A DNA stretch of 64,000 bases from Alicyclobacillus sp. SP_1 (lineage in GTDB: Bacteria > Bacillota > Bacilli > Alicyclobacillales > Alicyclobacillaceae), in the NCBI RefSeq assembly GCF_024706985.1, contig NZ_JAMCCX010000105.1:43981-107980 (forward strand). Direction: 5' to 3'. The notes under the pieces were generated by a model that saw only the letters and a list, made by a program, of their open reading frames with translations, made no database searches and was not told the DNA's origin. The translations under genes were made by a program, and so were the position numbers. Below, one piece after another: positions 62,352 to 64,000 of the stretch (position 1 is the stretch's first letter; every line of letters begins with the position of its first letter).

Positions 62352-63431
62352 TTAGTCACGTGAATAAGAGGGGGTTCGTCGGCCTCTCAGCGAGTCACAA
62401 ATGGCCAGTGCCATCAGGACAATCGCAAAACCAGAGCTCCAAGTATAAGCGGTCAGTGCCGTTTGAGTTCGAACAAACGAGGCGCTGCAGTATATCGAGA
62501 CACACGCAACGCTTAAAAACAGGATGTATTTCCACCGTATAGACCATGTCCGGTCTTCCGCTAAAGTATATCCTGACAATTGGAGAAACAGGGAAGTCCG
62601 AATGAAGGAGCCCATCGCAGCCAAGGCTAAACCGTACGTATCAAATCGGTCAATTAAGATGACTTCCATGGAGCGTAAGGTTTCTTCACTGGGGTATAGA
62701 AAATTTTGTGCCATTTCGAGGCCGTAGATGGAAACTGAGCCCATTGCAGGCATGACCATCATGAAGGCATTCAGACAAATTCCAAGACTCCACCAGCGGA
62801 AAAGCGTTTTTGTTGAGCTGGGTACGGAACGCAATTGAATGAGTAAAGCGAGCGTTTCAGTCCACATCCCGCCCGTTATAAAAAGTCCCTCGAAGACTGG
62901 ACTCCATCCGTTCTCCAAAATAGGTAGCCATTCCGACCAGTCTTTGGAGGAGTGGTCAATCATTGAGACGGATAGTCCAGTGAGCATGGCAATAGTCGCC
63001 AAGAGACTTCCCATCCAAACCGTCACCTTGATATCCTTGCTAAGGGAATAGGCGATGAGAAGTAGATAAGGGATGTTGACGAGCATCGGGGGCGTGTTGG
63101 GAAGAAAGTTAATCCGCACAAAAGACAAGAACAGTGTCGAAGACACGATGGCGTTCAATACGTTGTAGAACACAAACGAAATCTGAAAGAAGCCGCGCCA
63201 CAGATGCGGGTATGTCCTGAAACGCTGGGATAGTTCCAAACCGGAGCGGGCATGAACCATTTTGGCGAAGACCCAAGTGAGCGGGAGCATGAGACAGAGA
63301 GATATGAGAACGGAAATCCAAGTATCTCGCCCCGAGTGCTGCAGGAACATCGAAACCAAAAATAGGTGTCCCATGACAGGGAGAGTAATCAGGGAGAGCA
63401 GCATGGCTTCAAAGGGGCGAACTGTGGCCAT
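62352..63431 (-). CDS. Spore germination receptor subunit B (GerAB/GerKB family permease)
   Basis: A 359-residue APC-like membrane protein with about ten helices. The N-terminal RPFEAMLLSLITLPVMGHLFL and MWTETLALLIQLRS are typical of the GerAB/endospore germination permeases that sense nutrients. ATG at 63431 follows AAAGGAGG by 5 nt. Its 5' end overlaps the upstream GerAC-type gene by 23 bp. Order C then B is one of the known arrangements, with GerAA possibly beyond the window edge. Confidence 0.88.
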   Translation of the reverse strand: MATVRPFEAMLLSLITLPVMGHLFLVSMFLQHSGRDTWISVLISLCLMLPLTWVFAKMVHARSGLELSQRFRTYPHLWRGFFQISFVFYNVLNAIVSSTLFLSFVRINFLPNTPPMLVNIPYLLLIAYSLSKDIKVTVWMGSLLATIAMLTGLSVSMIDHSSKDWSEWLPILENGWSPVFEGLFITGGMWTETLALLIQLRSVPSSTKTLFRWWSLGICLNAFMMVMPAMGSVSIYGLEMAQNFLYPSEETLRSMEVILIDRFDTYGLALAAMGSFIRTSLFLQLSGYTLAEDRTWSIRWKYILFLSVACVSIYCSASFVRTQTALTAYTWSSGFAIVLMALAICDSLRGRRTPSYSRD

Positions 63432-64000
63432 GGGAACCTCCTTTAAGAGACGGCGGTGCAAGATTCCGGCGAACCAATCCAGGATGTTGAATCGTCACTT
63501 GGACGTGGACGCGAATCTCTGCGTTGGAGAACACACTATCCCACAGAGACGCATGCTGATGCCACTGGCTTGGGTCATGCCGATAGACATACAGTCCAAC
63601 CCTCAACGCGTCGCAGGAGTCCGTTTTTTGTAAGGCGGTAATGGTCTGTTGGCAAATGCGCTGGACCGCATCCTCGGCTTTCCTTTCGAGACTGCTTCGG
63701 TGGGCTGTGCTCCAACTGTCGTCCGATGTTCCGTCTTGTGCTATGGTTCCCTGTAAATGCAGGAAGTATTGCACCTGAAGATGTTGACCAACCCAGTGCA
63801 CCTGAAGTCGTTTGTGTTCCGCGTTTAATTCGGGACTGCTGAATGAACTAAAAACCCTGCTGTAACAAGGATTTCGCGTGCAATTTGTCGAATGAAAGTG
63901 TATGGATTTTGAGCGGATTGAGTAAAAAACCGTGCACTTGGGGGAAGGACATTGTACGCGAATCATCAGGATCAACAAATACTTCCAGGAGACTTCTTTT
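63409..64000 (-). CDS. Spore germination receptor subunit C (GerAC family), partial
   Basis: About the last 197 residues; the frame stays open to the window edge and the N terminus with its lipobox is missing. RVQCPSPKCTVFYSIRSKS and the end-domain SLERKAEDAVQRICQQTITALQ with VYRHDPSQWHQHASLWDSVF match the GerAC C-terminal domain (L-x-K-x-E-x-x-V-x-K and FhRKyPkxWkxxxxxW pattern). Overlaps the GerB-type gene by 23 bp. The visible frame begins at KEVSWKYLLIL, so it is truncated by the window, not by mutation. Confidence 0.82.
   Translation of the reverse strand, partial: KEVSWKYLLILMIRVQCPSPKCTVFYSIRSKSIHFHSTNCTRNPCYSRVFSSFSSPELNAEHKRLQVHWVGQHLQVQYFLHLQGTIAQDGTSDDSWSTAHRSSLERKAEDAVQRICQQTITALQKTDSCDALRVGLYVYRHDPSQWHQHASLWDSVFSNAEIRVHVQVTIQHPGLVRRNLAPPSLKGGSHGHSSPL

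Overview
The window looks like chromosome of an endospore-forming Firmicute, most likely from the Alicyclobacillaceae or a close relative. Support: strong AGGAGG-type ribosome binding sites, frequent GTG and TTG starts, sigma-A-like promoters, spore germination genes (GerAB and GerAC types, 62352-64000), a SleL/YaaH-type LysM glucosaminidase (38520-39815), a CggR-gapA unit, a LipL-type lipoyl amidotransferase and a KimA potassium importer. The lineage is inferred from gene content alone. I see no rRNA, tRNA, CRISPR array, insertion sequence or prophage.

Layout. 1-2.6 kb: end of an unidentified gene, then cggR-gapA behind a CggR-type operator. 2.6-10.4 kb: MMPL exporter, MFS transporter, acyl-CoA dehydrogenase, aldo/keto reductase, purA. 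10.5-16.4 kb: a tightly overlapped operon LysR regulator - response regulator - histidine kinase - lipL, facing a second two-component pair. 16.5-19 kb: selD, in which an in-frame UGA at codon 17 very probably encodes selenocysteine, followed by an MFS transporter. 19.4-25.4 kb: a five-gene oligopeptide ABC importer ending at a strong terminator. 25.4-31.6 kb: NCS2 nucleobase permease, YjjG-like nucleotidase, small membrane protein, NhaC antiporter, NCS1 permease and a NiaR-type regulator. 31.9-41 kb: heterodimeric ABC exporter, two membrane proteins, SleL-like enzyme, a lipoprotein. 41.2-48.5 kb: IclR regulator divergent from a 4-hydroxyphenylacetate meta-cleavage operon (hpaC, hpaG-like, hpaE, hpaB, hpaD, DapA-like aldolase). 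48.6-51.4 kb: ABM-domain protein and a bd-type oxidase whose CydA lacks a canonical heme-ligand glutamate. 51.7-54 kb: ECF sigma/anti-sigma pair and a polysaccharide deacetylase. 54-60.8 kb: DUF3311 protein with SSS symporter, DedA protein, KimA, thioesterase, FAD oxidoreductase. 61-64 kb: homoserine dehydrogenase and germination receptor genes.

The most notable observations are the selenocysteine-encoding selD with a bSECIS-like hairpin, the LysR-TCS-lipL operon with three consecutive 4-bp overlaps, a NiaR-linked NCS1 permease with a palindrome over its promoter, an HPA operon with a DapA-type aldolase in place of HpaI, and the divergent CydA. Many gene ends carry long stem-loops without a U-tract; only 25349-25389 and 2606-2654 look like textbook intrinsic terminators.

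All calls come from reading the sequence and from remembered family motifs; no database search was run.
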